Shown: piece by piece, positions 15,611 through 25,224 of the stretch
How the letters are laid out: every line of letters starts with the position of its first letter
Numbering within the stretch: position 1 is the stretch's first letter
NCBI GenBank assembly: GCA_964613795.1
Contig: CAZTJR010000021.1
Location: 1-56,458 of the forward strand
DNA: 56,458 nt
Origin: Chromatocurvus sp964613795
GTDB lineage: Bacteria > Pseudomonadota > Gammaproteobacteria > Pseudomonadales > Halieaceae
Direction: 5' to 3'
Notes under the pieces: generated by a model
Database searches by the model: none
Told to the model about the DNA's origin: nothing
The model's input: the letters and a program-made list of their open reading frames with translations, nothing else
Program-made: the position numbers and the translations under genes

Positions 15611-17731
15611 ATGACGCGACCGCCCACATCCAAAAAAGAGAACGCGATGCTGCAGGGACTGGGGGCTGGCGAGATGGATCGCGCTGCAATGGAAGCCGTC
15701 ATTGAGGCGCTGCCCGACCTGTTTTTCCTGCTGGCCGAGGACGGCAGCATCGTACGCTATCGCGCAGGCGAGGCGCACCACCTCTACACCTTACCGGAAA
15801 CGTTTCTCGGTGCCCGCCCGGAAGACCTGCTGCCCGATCCGGTTGCACGCACGTTCAAGACAACTATCGAGCGCTGCAGAGCCTCGAGAAAGCTGGAGTC
15901 CTGCGAGTACCAGCTGCAGATGGCCAACGGGCCGGTCTGGTTCGAGGCCAGGTTGACAGTCGCCCCGGACGCGCAGCACATTGTCTGTCTGATACGCGAC
16001 ATCAGTGCGCACCGCAGGGCGCTGGCACACCTGGAAATTTACAAGTCCGCCGTCTCCAGCACGCGTGACCAGCTCGCTGTCATAGGTACAGACTTCCGCT
16101 ACCTGATGGTCAACGCGGCCTACGCCGCCTTTCTCGACCTGCCTGAGAACAGCATACGGGGCATGCGTGTCGACGACATCCTCAGCGAAGAGCATGTGAA
16201 TGGCGGCATCCGTGAGAAACTCGAGCAATGCCTCGCCGGAGAAACCGTCTGTTTCCAGGAGTGGCGGGAAAAGCCCGGCACCGGCGAGAGGTTCTACGTT
16301 AATGTCCTGTACACGCCGCTGCGCCATGGCGATGCCATCAGCGGGGTCGTCGTCAGCGGGCATGACATTACGTCTCTGCACGAAGCGCAGGAGAAACTGG
16401 AGAGCCTGGCCCACTACGACCCGCTCACCGGCCTGCCCAATCGCGCGTTCATCAACTCGCTACTGGATGGCAGCCTGAAGCGGGCACGGCGCGGGAAACA
16501 TCGGCTCGCCGTCATGTTCATTGATCTCGATCGTTTCAAGGAAGTAAATGACACACTTGGCCACGCTGCGGGCGATGCGCTGCTGGTCGAAACGAGCAGG
16601 CGCATGTCAAGTCTGCTTCGCGATACGGATACGCTGGCGCGGGTAGGTGGCGATGAATTTCTCGTTATTCTCGACAACCTGGCAGAGACCCGCAGCGCCT
16701 CGACGGTAGCCGGGAAACTGATGCAGCGACTGCTGGACCCCGTTGACCTTGACGGTCACCGGGTGACCATCGGCTGCTGCATCGGTATCAGCATTTACCC
16801 GGACGATGCCAGTGATCGCTCGCAGCTGCTCCGGTTTGCCGATACGGCCATGTATCGCGCCAAGACGCAGGGTCGCAACGACTGGCGCTTCTACACCCCG
16901 GACATGACGGCAAGCGCAACCCGCTATCTCAAACTGGTGGAGGCCTTACGTCGGGCGCTTACGCTGGGTGCACTCACCCAGGTGTACCATCCGCTGATTG
17001 ATCTCGGCAGCGGCGCCTGCGTCGCCTTCGAGGCACTCGCGCGCTGGAACCATCCGGAACTTGGCGATATCGCACCGGCCGAGTTCATCGGCATTGCCGA
17101 GCAATCGGGCCTGGTGCGGCAGCTGGATATGTGGTCGATGCGCATGGCCTGTGAACGCATGCGCGACTGGCATGAGGATAAGATCGCGCCTGACTACATC
17201 AGCGTCAACTTCAGCGAGGCATCGCTCTCGCACGCCGGTTTCTGTGATGAGTTAACGACCACTCTCAACCTGCTGGATATCCCCACGAATCGCCTGCAGC
17301 TGGAGATGACCGAAGGGGTAGTCCTGCGCAATGACACCGTCACCATCAGCAACCTGCAGCGCATTGCCGCACTGGGCGTGGGGCTGGCCGTAGACAACTT
17401 CGGCACCGGCTATGCTGCACTCAGCCAGCTACAGGCTATACCGGTAAGAACACTGAAAATCGACGGGTCATTCATCCAGTCGATCAGCCCGGACGCCGAT
17501 GACGGTATCGTTATCGCCAATACCATCATCGCCATGGGCGAGGCCCTGCGCATGTCGCTGGTCGCCGGGGGCATTGAGGATGCACACCAGGCGGACTTCG
17601 TGCGCGCACGCAAGGGAATCCTGGGGCAGGGCTTCTTTTTCGGACAGCCACTCAACAGCGATGATGCGAGCAATCTCATGCGTGAGTCGCGCAAAGTGCC
17701 CTTTGCGCCAAAAGCCGCCTCACAGCGCTGA
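15611..17731 (+). CDS. PAS-GGDEF-EAL cyclic-di-GMP signalling protein
   Basis: A 706-aa cytoplasmic protein without membrane segments. Two PAS-like sensor domains (about 30-135 and 145-260) precede a GGDEF domain (about 265-430) and an EAL domain (about 440-690). The GGDEF motif is intact at 346-350, with an RDTD inhibitory I-site at 337-340, so diguanylate cyclase activity is likely. The EAL domain keeps Glu474 of the EAL motif, Asn533, Glu565, Lys616, Glu656 and Gln673. However, the metal-binding DDFG motif reads DNFG at 595-598, and the usual YQP near 459 is YHP, so phosphodiesterase activity may be weak or lost. The ATG at 15611 has AAAGGA/AGGGA upstream and starts just before the first PAS domain. 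Convergent with gdhB. Confidence 0.92.
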   Translation: MTRPPTSKKENAMLQGLGAGEMDRAAMEAVIEALPDLFFLLAEDGSIVRYRAGEAHHLYTLPETFLGARPEDLLPDPVARTFKTTIERCRASRKLESCEYQLQMANGPVWFEARLTVAPDAQHIVCLIRDISAHRRALAHLEIYKSAVSSTRDQLAVIGTDFRYLMVNAAYAAFLDLPENSIRGMRVDDILSEEHVNGGIREKLEQCLAGETVCFQEWREKPGTGERFYVNVLYTPLRHGDAISGVVVSGHDITSLHEAQEKLESLAHYDPLTGLPNRAFINSLLDGSLKRARRGKHRLAVMFIDLDRFKEVNDTLGHAAGDALLVETSRRMSSLLRDTDTLARVGGDEFLVILDNLAETRSASTVAGKLMQRLLDPVDLDGHRVTIGCCIGISIYPDDASDRSQLLRFADTAMYRAKTQGRNDWRFYTPDMTASATRYLKLVEALRRALTLGALTQVYHPLIDLGSGACVAFEALARWNHPELGDIAPAEFIGIAEQSGLVRQLDMWSMRMACERMRDWHEDKIAPDYISVNFSEASLSHAGFCDELTTTLNLLDIPTNRLQLEMTEGVVLRNDTVTISNLQRIAALGVGLAVDNFGTGYAALSQLQAIPVRTLKIDGSFIQSISPDADDGIVIANTIIAMGEALRMSLVAGGIEDAHQADFVRARKGILGQGFFFGQPLNSDDASNLMRESRKVPFAPKAASQR

Positions 17732-17752
17732 CCCGTACCACCCGGCAGGGGT

Positions 17753-17766
17753 CGTAACGCGTTACG
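17753..17766. other. 14-bp palindrome at the junction of convergent genes
   Basis: CGTAACGCGTTACG is a perfect palindrome lying between the GGDEF-EAL gene and gdhB and covering the gdhB stop codon (TAA on the minus strand). It has no loop or T-tract, so it is more like a protein-binding site than a terminator. Confidence 0.4.
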
Positions 17767-20700
17767 ATGAACCGCGGCGACTACTCTGCGCCAGATCCAG
17801 CAGCTCGCGGTTCGCCACCGCAAACATGGCAAAGTCCGGGGCTGTCGTGCTGTGCAGCTCTCCCAGCATATCGCGCCAGCGCGACAGCAGCTGGGCCTCC
17901 TCTTTTTCCCAGCGCGACAGGCAGCCCGCCACGTCCAGCCCGTCGCACTTGCGACGCAAAACCCCCATGGTCAGTGTGCACTGCTGCCATTGCAGGTCCT
18001 CGAGGTAGGTCTCGCGCGCCATCGCCTGCCATTCGTTGTCCACATTGGTCGCCAGTATCTGACCGCCGAACCAGTCCAGCTCGAGCCGCTCGCCAAGATC
18101 AAAATACAGCTCGGCCACTTCCATCAGCGGCACCCCCGTCTGCGCTGCCGCGTCCTGGATTGCGAGCCCCGTAAAGGCCTGCAGACCGCCCGCGATCGTC
18201 GACGCCAGCGCATCACTCACCCCCGCCTCACAATAGTGGTCACGCTGCTGCTGGAAGAGCTGAAGTGCCGGACCGCGCAGCAGGGTCGGCAGCGCCGTCG
18301 CCAGCTCACCGATCCCCGCATGAAACTCGCTGATCAGATCACTCGGCCTAAGCTGATGGCGCCGATTGCGCAACAGCCAGCGTGTCGAGCGCTTGACCAG
18401 TCGCACGATATTGACCGTCATCTCGAGCTGTATACGCGCATCGACGCTGTAGTCCAGCGCTTCCATATCCGACCACGTTGAGGGCACCGAGAAAATCTCC
18501 AGGGTCGCAATATAGGCCCTGGCAATATCATCCACGGTGGCACCGGTCGCCTTCTGCTGGCGCGGCACAAAATTAAGCCCCATGCGGTTAACCATGTCGT
18601 TCGCAAGCTGAGTGCACATGATTTCCCGGTGCAGCCTGTGTTCGTCCACCTCCTCCGGGTAGCGTTCCACAAGCTGAGCCGGGAATGCCGTGGCAACGGC
18701 CAGCGCAAGGATGGGATCGCCACCCAGCGCCGACGCAATGAGTTGCTCCTTGAGGATGGCCTTGCTGTAGGACACAAGAATAGCGAGCTCTGGGCGGGTG
18801 AGCTGCTTGCCGCGCACGTGACGATCGGCCAGCTCATCATCAGAGGGCAGGAACTCGAGCTCGCGATCCAGCTTGCCGCTGTCCTCGAGTTGCGCGATCA
18901 GTCGCCGGTACTCGCCGCCGCGTGACCGTGCCTCGAACTCCGCCAGGCTGATAGCCTGTACCTGCCGGTAATTGTTCAGCAGCACCAGCCTGGCAACGCT
19001 TTCCGTCATGGATTCCAGTAGCTCATTGCGATGCCTGCCAGTCAATTCCCCGCGGCGTACCACAGTGTCCAGCAGAATCTTGATATTCACCTCGTGGTCG
19101 GAACAATCCACGCCACCGGCGTTGTCGATGAAGTCGGTGTTGGAACGTCCGCCGGCAAGGCCGTACTCGATTCTTCCCAGCTGGGTCATGCCGAGATTGC
19201 CGCCCTCACCGACAACGCGACAGCGCAGCTCCCTGCCGTTCACCCGGAGACTGTCGTTAGTCTTGTCACCGACATCCGTGTGGGCCTCGCGACTGGATTT
19301 GACATAGGTGCCGATACCGCCATTCCACAGCAGATCGACGCGCGCCTTGAGCAGGTAATTGATCAGCTCCGCGGGGGTGACGCGCGCCACCGGGATGTCG
19401 AAGCGGGCGCGCATCTGCGGCGACACGGTAATGGATTTGGCATGACGACTGAAAATGCCACCGCCCTCTGAAATAAGCTGCGCGTTGTAGTCTTCCCAGC
19501 TCGATCGCGGCAGCTGAAACAGACGCTCACGCTCGGCGAAGCTCGTCGCCGCATCCGGCTCGGGATCGATAAAAATATGCAGATGATTAAAGGCCGCCAC
19601 GAGCCGGATATGCTGTGACAGCAACATCCCGTTGCCAAATACGTCCCCCGCCATGTCGCCGATACCGACGACCGTGAAATCGGTGGTCGCGACGTTGATA
19701 CCCAGCTCCCTGAAGTGACGCTCCACGGACACCCAGGCCCCGCGCGCAGTGATACCCATTTTCTTGTGGTCATAGCCAACGCTGCCTCCGGAGGCAAAGG
19801 CATCGCCGAGCCAGAAATCGTATTCCTCAGCCAGCGCGTTGGCGATATCGGAAAATGACGCAGTGCCTTTGTCCGCCGCAACTACAAGGTATGGGTCCTC
19901 GTCATCCTTGGCCACCACATGCTGTGGTCGCACCATGCCATCGCCTACTCGATTGTCCGTAATATCGAGCAGGCCGCGGATGAACGTCCTGTAACATTCC
20001 ACACCCTCGGTCTGCACCTCATCCCGGCTCATGTCGGGGCTCAGCCGCTTGGCCACGAAGCCGCCCTTGGCGCCGACCGGCACGATCACCGCATTCTTTA
20101 CCTGCTGCGCCTTGACCAGGCCGAGCACTTCGGTGCGAAAGTCCTCAAGGCGATCGGACCAGCGCAGACCGCCGCGCGCCACCTTGCCGCCACGCAGGTG
20201 CACCCCTTCAAGGCGCGGTGAATAGACGTAGATTTCATACAGCGGCACGGGACGCGGCATGTCCGGGATGTCACCCGGGGCGAGCTTGAAGGAAAAGTAG
20301 GGTTTGAGGTCCCCGCGCGCATCCGGCTGGAAGAAGTTAGTGCGCAGAGTCGCCTTGATGACCTGGACAAACTGCCGGATGATTCGGTCCTGACCAAGAT
20401 TCTGAACCCGATCCAGCCCCGTCGAAATGCGTTCCTCCACCGCGGCCTCGCGCTGCGCGCGCCACTCGTCGTCGCCATCGAATACCGGCGAAAACCGCGT
20501 CAGGAACAGCTCGACAATGCCCGCCGACAGGTGGAGGTGGTCGGCCATTGTCTCGGCGATATAGGTAAGGCTGTAGGGAAAGTTGATCTGGCGCATGTAG
20601 CAGGCATAGGCCCGGAGCAAGGCAATTTCCCTCCAGCTCAGCCGGGTGCCAAGCAGCATGCGATTGAAGCTGTCACTCTCCGCTTCGCCAAACCAGATGC

Positions 20701-22633
20701 GGGCAAATGCGTCCTCGAACTCAGCCTTGACCTCGTCCAGATCAATATTCTGGGCCAGCGAGTAGATCAGCGAAAACTCCTGTATCCAGTACACTCCGTC
20801 CGAGCGGGTCCGAACCGGATAAGCGCGCTCTGTCACCACCCGCAGGCCGAGGTTCTCAAGAATGGGCAGCACGTCGGACAGTGGCAGCGGGCGCGCCGCG
20901 CTGTACAGCCTCAGCTTGAGGTGATCATCCGGCTCTTCGAGGAGCCGGTACAGCCGCATTCCCAGCGCCCTGCCCCGCTGCACCGCCAGCAGCTCGTGCA
21001 TATCCATCACGCCCACCCGCGGGTCAAAGTCATCGCGATAACCAGGCGAGAAACCCTCACCAACCTCGCGCATCAGGCGTTCGCCCTCCTCATCCCCGAA
21101 TTCTTCGACCAGACGACCTCGCAGCCGGTCCTCCCATGCCAGTGTCGCCTGCACTATTTGCTCCTCTATTTCGTTGACGTCGCAGCGCTGCTCCTGCGCC
21201 GGGTCGACCTTTAAGACAAAATGCACCCGAACCAGAATGGACTCGCTGAACTGCGTGGTGAATTCGGATTCCTCGGCACCGAACGCCTCGGTGAGAATGC
21301 TCTGGATACGACGGCGCTGATAGGTGGTGTAGCGGTCGCGGGGCATGTAGACGAGACAGCTGAAAAACTTGCCGTGGGTATCGCGACGCACAAACAGGCG
21401 CGTCTGACGTCGCTCCTGTATGCGATTGATCGCGCTGGCCGTCTCGAACAGGCGCGTGATGCTCGACTGGAACAGCTCGTCTCTCGGGAACAGCTCAAGC
21501 ACGCGGATGAGTTCGCGTCCGTCATGCTCATTCTTGTCGAGACCAGACAGGGCCAGAGCGCCGCTGACCTTATCCCGCAGTACAGGAATCAGGGCAGGAT
21601 TCATGTTGTAGACCGCCGCCGTATACAGGCCGAGGAAGCGATGCTGTCCGATCAGCATGCCGTCGCCGTCAAACACCTTGACTTCGACATAGTCGGGATA
21701 TGCCTGACGATGCACGCGCGAGCGCGTGCGCGATTTGCCGAAACTCAGCACTGTCTCCTTAAGGCCCGCGGGACCGGTCTCGCGGATATCACTCTCCAGC
21801 TCCAGTGCCCCCCGTGTGTCGCGCTGACGCAGAATGCCGAGGTGGCTGTCGCGTTCACTGGTCACGACACAATCGGCACCGACGCTTTCGACTTGCAGAT
21901 ACTCGTAGCCGAGAAACGTCATATGATCGTGTCTGAGCCAGGACAGGAAGGCCTCAGTCTCTGCGCGCTCCGCGGTGGGCATCCAGTCATTGGCCCCGAC
22001 GCTGGCCTGCGCCGCTTCCAGGCGTTCCCGCATGGCCGCAAAATCGTCAACGACATACGCGACGTCCGAAAGAATGCCCTGTATTGCGGTCTCAAGATCG
22101 GCGAGGTCAGACAGGTTGGAATGACGGGTTATCTCAAAATACAGCAGACTCTCATGCGAGAGTTCGGCGTCGTCGGAATCGCGCGACGTCACCTCCAGCA
22201 GCCCGCCACTGGCGTCGCGTCGGGTTGTCAGATTGCAGCTGGCCAGTGTGTGAATATTGATGCCTCGCTGGTTGATTTCGCCGCGCACCGAGGCCGTGCA
22301 GAACGGCATGTCCCGACAGAGAATGGTGATGACCGTGGCAGTACTCTCCCACCCGTGCCGGTCCATGTGCGGATTGAAAATACGTACGCGCGGCTTGCGG
22401 GTATCAAGCATCCGCATGAAGTGCAGCAGTCCGTACAGACAGCCATACAGGTTTTCCGCGGAACGGCCGCGCATGTCCTCCGCCGGGAAACGGCTGTAAA
22501 AAACTTCAGCCAGATTCTCCAGCGAGCTGGCCACACTCCTGTCCGCCCGTTGTTCAATCCGCCGCGCCAGGTCCTCCAGCAGACTGTTCTTGAGCTTTTC
22601 CCACGCCATATCGGCCCCCGCTTCTGACAACAT
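17762..22633 (-). CDS. gdhB: NAD-specific glutamate dehydrogenase, large (180 kDa) type
   Basis: A 1623-aa cytoplasmic enzyme of the large bacterial NAD-GDH family, which oxidises glutamate to 2-oxoglutarate and ammonia for catabolism. The length matches the Pseudomonas aeruginosa and Streptomyces enzymes. The long N-terminal half contains ACT-like regulatory segments (for example EAFLSWLRHDHMTFLGYEYL). The catalytic part has KVARGGLRWSDRLEDFRTEV and then VPVGAKGGFVAKRL, the lysine-containing substrate site, followed by the Rossmann region GIGDMAGDVFGNGML. The C-terminal helical domain completes the protein. I take the ATG at 22633; a further ATG eight codons later is equally possible, and neither has a strong binding site. 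The gene is divergent from the MoxR operon across 206 bp. Confidence 0.93.
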   Translation of the reverse strand: MLSEAGADMAWEKLKNSLLEDLARRIEQRADRSVASSLENLAEVFYSRFPAEDMRGRSAENLYGCLYGLLHFMRMLDTRKPRVRIFNPHMDRHGWESTATVITILCRDMPFCTASVRGEINQRGINIHTLASCNLTTRRDASGGLLEVTSRDSDDAELSHESLLYFEITRHSNLSDLADLETAIQGILSDVAYVVDDFAAMRERLEAAQASVGANDWMPTAERAETEAFLSWLRHDHMTFLGYEYLQVESVGADCVVTSERDSHLGILRQRDTRGALELESDIRETGPAGLKETVLSFGKSRTRSRVHRQAYPDYVEVKVFDGDGMLIGQHRFLGLYTAAVYNMNPALIPVLRDKVSGALALSGLDKNEHDGRELIRVLELFPRDELFQSSITRLFETASAINRIQERRQTRLFVRRDTHGKFFSCLVYMPRDRYTTYQRRRIQSILTEAFGAEESEFTTQFSESILVRVHFVLKVDPAQEQRCDVNEIEEQIVQATLAWEDRLRGRLVEEFGDEEGERLMREVGEGFSPGYRDDFDPRVGVMDMHELLAVQRGRALGMRLYRLLEEPDDHLKLRLYSAARPLPLSDVLPILENLGLRVVTERAYPVRTRSDGVYWIQEFSLIYSLAQNIDLDEVKAEFEDAFARIWFGEAESDSFNRMLLGTRLSWREIALLRAYACYMRQINFPYSLTYIAETMADHLHLSAGIVELFLTRFSPVFDGDDEWRAQREAAVEERISTGLDRVQNLGQDRIIRQFVQVIKATLRTNFFQPDARGDLKPYFSFKLAPGDIPDMPRPVPLYEIYVYSPRLEGVHLRGGKVARGGLRWSDRLEDFRTEVLGLVKAQQVKNAVIVPVGAKGGFVAKRLSPDMSRDEVQTEGVECYRTFIRGLLDITDNRVGDGMVRPQHVVAKDDEDPYLVVAADKGTASFSDIANALAEEYDFWLGDAFASGGSVGYDHKKMGITARGAWVSVERHFRELGINVATTDFTVVGIGDMAGDVFGNGMLLSQHIRLVAAFNHLHIFIDPEPDAATSFAERERLFQLPRSSWEDYNAQLISEGGGIFSRHAKSITVSPQMRARFDIPVARVTPAELINYLLKARVDLLWNGGIGTYVKSSREAHTDVGDKTNDSLRVNGRELRCRVVGEGGNLGMTQLGRIEYGLAGGRSNTDFIDNAGGVDCSDHEVNIKILLDTVVRRGELTGRHRNELLESMTESVARLVLLNNYRQVQAISLAEFEARSRGGEYRRLIAQLEDSGKLDRELEFLPSDDELADRHVRGKQLTRPELAILVSYSKAILKEQLIASALGGDPILALAVATAFPAQLVERYPEEVDEHRLHREIMCTQLANDMVNRMGLNFVPRQQKATGATVDDIARAYIATLEIFSVPSTWSDMEALDYSVDARIQLEMTVNIVRLVKRSTRWLLRNRRHQLRPSDLISEFHAGIGELATALPTLLRGPALQLFQQQRDHYCEAGVSDALASTIAGGLQAFTGLAIQDAAAQTGVPLMEVAELYFDLGERLELDWFGGQILATNVDNEWQAMARETYLEDLQWQQCTLTMGVLRRKCDGLDVAGCLSRWEKEEAQLLSRWRDMLGELHSTTAPDFAMFAVANRELLDLAQSSRRGSS

Positions 22634-22758
22634 CGTTCTAACCGCGCCACCCACTGGTGGCAAGCGCACAGTCTATCCCATGAGGCCCCGGCTTTGATCC
22701 CCGTTTACAGGAACTTTCGCCGCAGAGACCGGTCCGGTTGTGCGCCAGGCAGGCAGGT

Positions 22759-22787
22759 TTGGCGAGACACAGCGCCTGCGCTAGACT
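22759..22787 (+). promoter_or_regulatory. Candidate sigma70 promoter for the MoxR/VWA operon
   Basis: TTGGCG and TAGACT are separated by 17 bp in the gdhB-moxR intergenic region. A start of transcription about 45 bp before the GTG start codon would result. Four of six bases match the consensus in each box. Confidence 0.45.
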
Positions 22788-22839
22788 AGCGTGCACTTGC
22801 CTGCCAATCCCAACGCGACAACCACCCAAAGGAGACAGC

Positions 22840-23796
22840 GTGTCCGCCGCGACCCTTCAGTCATTGCAGTCCTGGCTCGACGGCCAGGTCATAGGACAGA
22901 GCCATCTGGTACAGCGCATGCTGATTGCACTGCTCGCCGACGGACATCTTCTCGTTGAGGGTGCTCCCGGTCTTGCCAAGACGCGCGCTATCAAGTGCCT
23001 CGGAGACGGGCTTGAGGGCAGTTTCCACCGCGTACAGTTCACACCCGACCTGCTACCGGGTGACATTACCGGCACCGAGATCTACCGCCCGCAGGAGGGT
23101 GGCTTCCACTTCCAGCGCGGGCCTATTTTCAACAACCTCGTACTCGCGGATGAAATAAACCGGGCGCCGGCGAAAGTGCAGTCTGCCCTGCTCGAAGCCA
23201 TGGCCGAGCGCCAGGTCAGCGTTGGCAGTGAAACCTATTCACTGCCTGGTCTGTTCATGGTCATGGCGACGCAGAATCCGATTGAACAGGAAGGCACCTA
23301 TCCACTGCCAGAGGCACAGCTGGACCGATTTCTGCTGCACGTGAACGTGGACTATCCGGACGCTGAGGCGGAAACCGCCATCCTGCGCCTGACCCGACGC
23401 GAAGCGCGGGATGCCGCGCCCGCGCCTGCGCCGCATATCGCGCAGGAAACGGTCTTTGCCGCACGCGGCGAACTGCTTGGACTGCACATGGCAGAGAGCG
23501 TGGAGCAGTATATCGTCCAACTGGTCATGGCGACACGGCAGCCGGGCCACTACAGCGCCGAGCTGGCGCAGTGGATCAGCTACGGTGCCAGCCCTCGCGC
23601 GACCATCGCTCTCGATCGCTGTGCTCGCGCCCATGCCTGGCTGCGCGGCGCTGAGTTCGTCGCTCCCGATGACGTCCAGGCCGTGGTTGCGGACGTTATG
23701 CGTCATCGACTGCTGCTGACCTTTGAGGCAGAGGCCAACGGCGTCACGCCCGACCGGGTCATCAGCGAGATTGTAGCGCACGTCCCGGTCGCCTAG
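22840..23796 (+). CDS. MoxR family AAA+ ATPase
   Basis: A 318-aa AAA+ ATPase that probably acts as a chaperone for the VWA proteins encoded downstream. Walker A reads EGAPGLAKTRAIK near residue 40, Walker B NLVLADEINRAP, and the sensor-1 region FMVMATQNPIEQEGTYPLPEAQLDRF is diagnostic of MoxR. The start is a GTG at 22840 with a near-perfect AAGGAG 6 nt upstream; the longer upstream reading has no support. It is the first gene of a six-gene operon (ATPase, DUF58, DUF4381, VWA, VWA-TPR, BatD) with spacing from 10 bp down to overlaps, the classic arrangement of Bat-type clusters linked with stress tolerance and envelope maintenance. Confidence 0.94.
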   Translation: MSAATLQSLQSWLDGQVIGQSHLVQRMLIALLADGHLLVEGAPGLAKTRAIKCLGDGLEGSFHRVQFTPDLLPGDITGTEIYRPQEGGFHFQRGPIFNNLVLADEINRAPAKVQSALLEAMAERQVSVGSETYSLPGLFMVMATQNPIEQEGTYPLPEAQLDRFLLHVNVDYPDAEAETAILRLTRREARDAAPAPAPHIAQETVFAARGELLGLHMAESVEQYIVQLVMATRQPGHYSAELAQWISYGASPRATIALDRCARAHAWLRGAEFVAPDDVQAVVADVMRHRLLLTFEAEANGVTPDRVISEIVAHVPVA

Positions 23797-23806
23797 GCGT
23801 ACGCAC

Positions 23807-24748
23807 ATGCCAGCCGAGGACTTCAACCAACCCGCGCGTGGCGCCTACGCTGACCTGGAGACGCTCATCGCCCTACGCTTTCCCGCGCGCCAGATCGACA
23901 TCCGCAGACGCCGACGGGCGCTGAGCCAGCTGAGTGGCGGTAATCGCGCGAACGTCCGCGGCCGCGGTATCGATTTCGACGAGGTGCGCAGCTACCAACC
24001 GGGAGACGACATACGCGCCATTGACTGGCGCGTGACCGCTCGCACCGGTGCGGCGCACACCAAGCTGTACCACGAGGAGCGCGAGCGCCCGGTGCTGGTC
24101 GCTGTGGACCAGCGCGCCGGCATGTTTTTCGGCTCACGCCACTGTTTCAAGTCAGTGCTTGCAGCACATCTCGGCGCCCTCATCACCTGGAGCGCGCTCA
24201 ATTGCGGCGAGCGTATTGGCGGCGTTGTCTTCAGCGATGACGGTCACCGTGATATCCGCCCGCGTCGCAGCCGGAAAACCGCGCTGGGCCTGCTCTCCAC
24301 AATGGTCGAATTCAACCGGCAACTGAAATCCCCCGGCGTCGACGGTGGCGAGGGCTTCTCGGACCTGCTTGCCATGTGCAGGCGCATCGCCCGGCCGGGC
24401 GCCAGCCTCGTGATCATCAGCGACTTCAATGGTCTGATGCAGCAACGGGCACAGGAGCATCTGTTCCAGCTCAGCCGTCATGTCGAACTCACCGCACTGC
24501 ACTGCACCGATGCGCTTGAGCAGCAGCTGCCACCACCGGGAGATTACGTCGTCACCGATGGTCTGCAGCGCAGCACCCTGTCCACTGGCGCAAACGCCCT
24601 GCGCAGCAACTATGCACGCGAGGCAAGTCAGTACCAGACCGCCATCGCCGAAGCCCTGCGGCGCGTCGGTGCGCCCTGTCGCCGGGTAACCACCGATGAA
24701 TCCCCGTTTCAGGTGCTGCGCGAACTTTACGGCAGCGTACCAGCATGA
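23807..24748 (+). CDS. DUF58 domain protein of the MoxR/Bat cluster
   Basis: A 313-aa soluble protein. The central signature GRGIDFDEVRSYQPGDDIRAIDWRVTART is the DUF58 core, a truncated VWA-like fold; the following LVAVDQRAGMFFGS region corresponds to the VWA-type metal-site strand, here with Asp but a non-standard DQRAG. Proteins of this type are partners of MoxR ATPases in complexes that mature or assemble other proteins, but the exact action is unknown. The gene starts 10 bp after moxR and ends in an ATGA overlap with the DUF4381 gene, so expression is coupled. Confidence 0.92.
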   Translation: MPAEDFNQPARGAYADLETLIALRFPARQIDIRRRRRALSQLSGGNRANVRGRGIDFDEVRSYQPGDDIRAIDWRVTARTGAAHTKLYHEERERPVLVAVDQRAGMFFGSRHCFKSVLAAHLGALITWSALNCGERIGGVVFSDDGHRDIRPRRSRKTALGLLSTMVEFNRQLKSPGVDGGEGFSDLLAMCRRIARPGASLVIISDFNGLMQQRAQEHLFQLSRHVELTALHCTDALEQQLPPPGDYVVTDGLQRSTLSTGANALRSNYAREASQYQTAIAEALRRVGAPCRRVTTDESPFQVLRELYGSVPA

Positions 24749-25224
24749 CACCACAGAACCCCCTGCAGGCGCTGCATCCGCTGCGTGAGCCAGCAGCGGT
24801 GGGCTGGTGGCCGCCCGCACCGGGCTGGTGGTTTCTCGCCGTTCTCTGCCTGGTGCTGCTGACAGCGCTGGGTGTATGGGGCTGGCGTCGGCGGCGGCGC
24901 AACCGTTATCGTCGCCAGGCAATGACAGAACTCAAGGCACTGGGCACAGACCCTCTTCAGGGCAGTGAACGGGTGCAGCAGATCAATGCCGTACTCAAGC
25001 GAGCGGCACTGATGGCCTACGGTACAACCCGGGTGGCGGCGCTTGGTGGCGACGGATGGATCCGATTCCTCAACGCTACCCTGCCGCGCAATCGCCAGGC
25101 CTTTGCTGACATCGATGGCGACATTCTTTACAGGCCGAAGCCATCACCCACGAGTATCGAGGCGTTTGCCGAGGCGGCTGCGATCTGGGTACGTCATCAT
25201 CAACGGGAGAGCGGGAATGCTTGA
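24745..25224 (+). CDS. DUF4381 single-pass membrane protein of the Bat cluster
   Basis: A 159-aa protein with one transmembrane segment near residues 28-46 (WWFLAVLCLVLLTALGVWGW) and a very basic stretch just after it (RRRRRNRYRRQ), which places the C-terminal domain in the cytoplasm by the positive-inside rule. The N-terminal NPLQALHPLREPAAVGWWPPAPGWW stretch in front of it is typical of DUF4381. The family is known almost only from MoxR/VWA operons. The start overlaps the DUF58 stop by 4 bp and the end overlaps the next VWA gene by 8 bp. Confidence 0.9.
   Translation: MTPQNPLQALHPLREPAAVGWWPPAPGWWFLAVLCLVLLTALGVWGWRRRRRNRYRRQAMTELKALGTDPLQGSERVQQINAVLKRAALMAYGTTRVAALGGDGWIRFLNATLPRNRQAFADIDGDILYRPKPSPTSIEAFAEAAAIWVRHHQRESGNA

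Noticed and set aside
21221..22627. A 468-codon plus-strand open frame antisense to gdhB
   Set aside because: Long, but without any domain, signal or ribosome binding site; gdhB on the other strand has unmistakable motifs.
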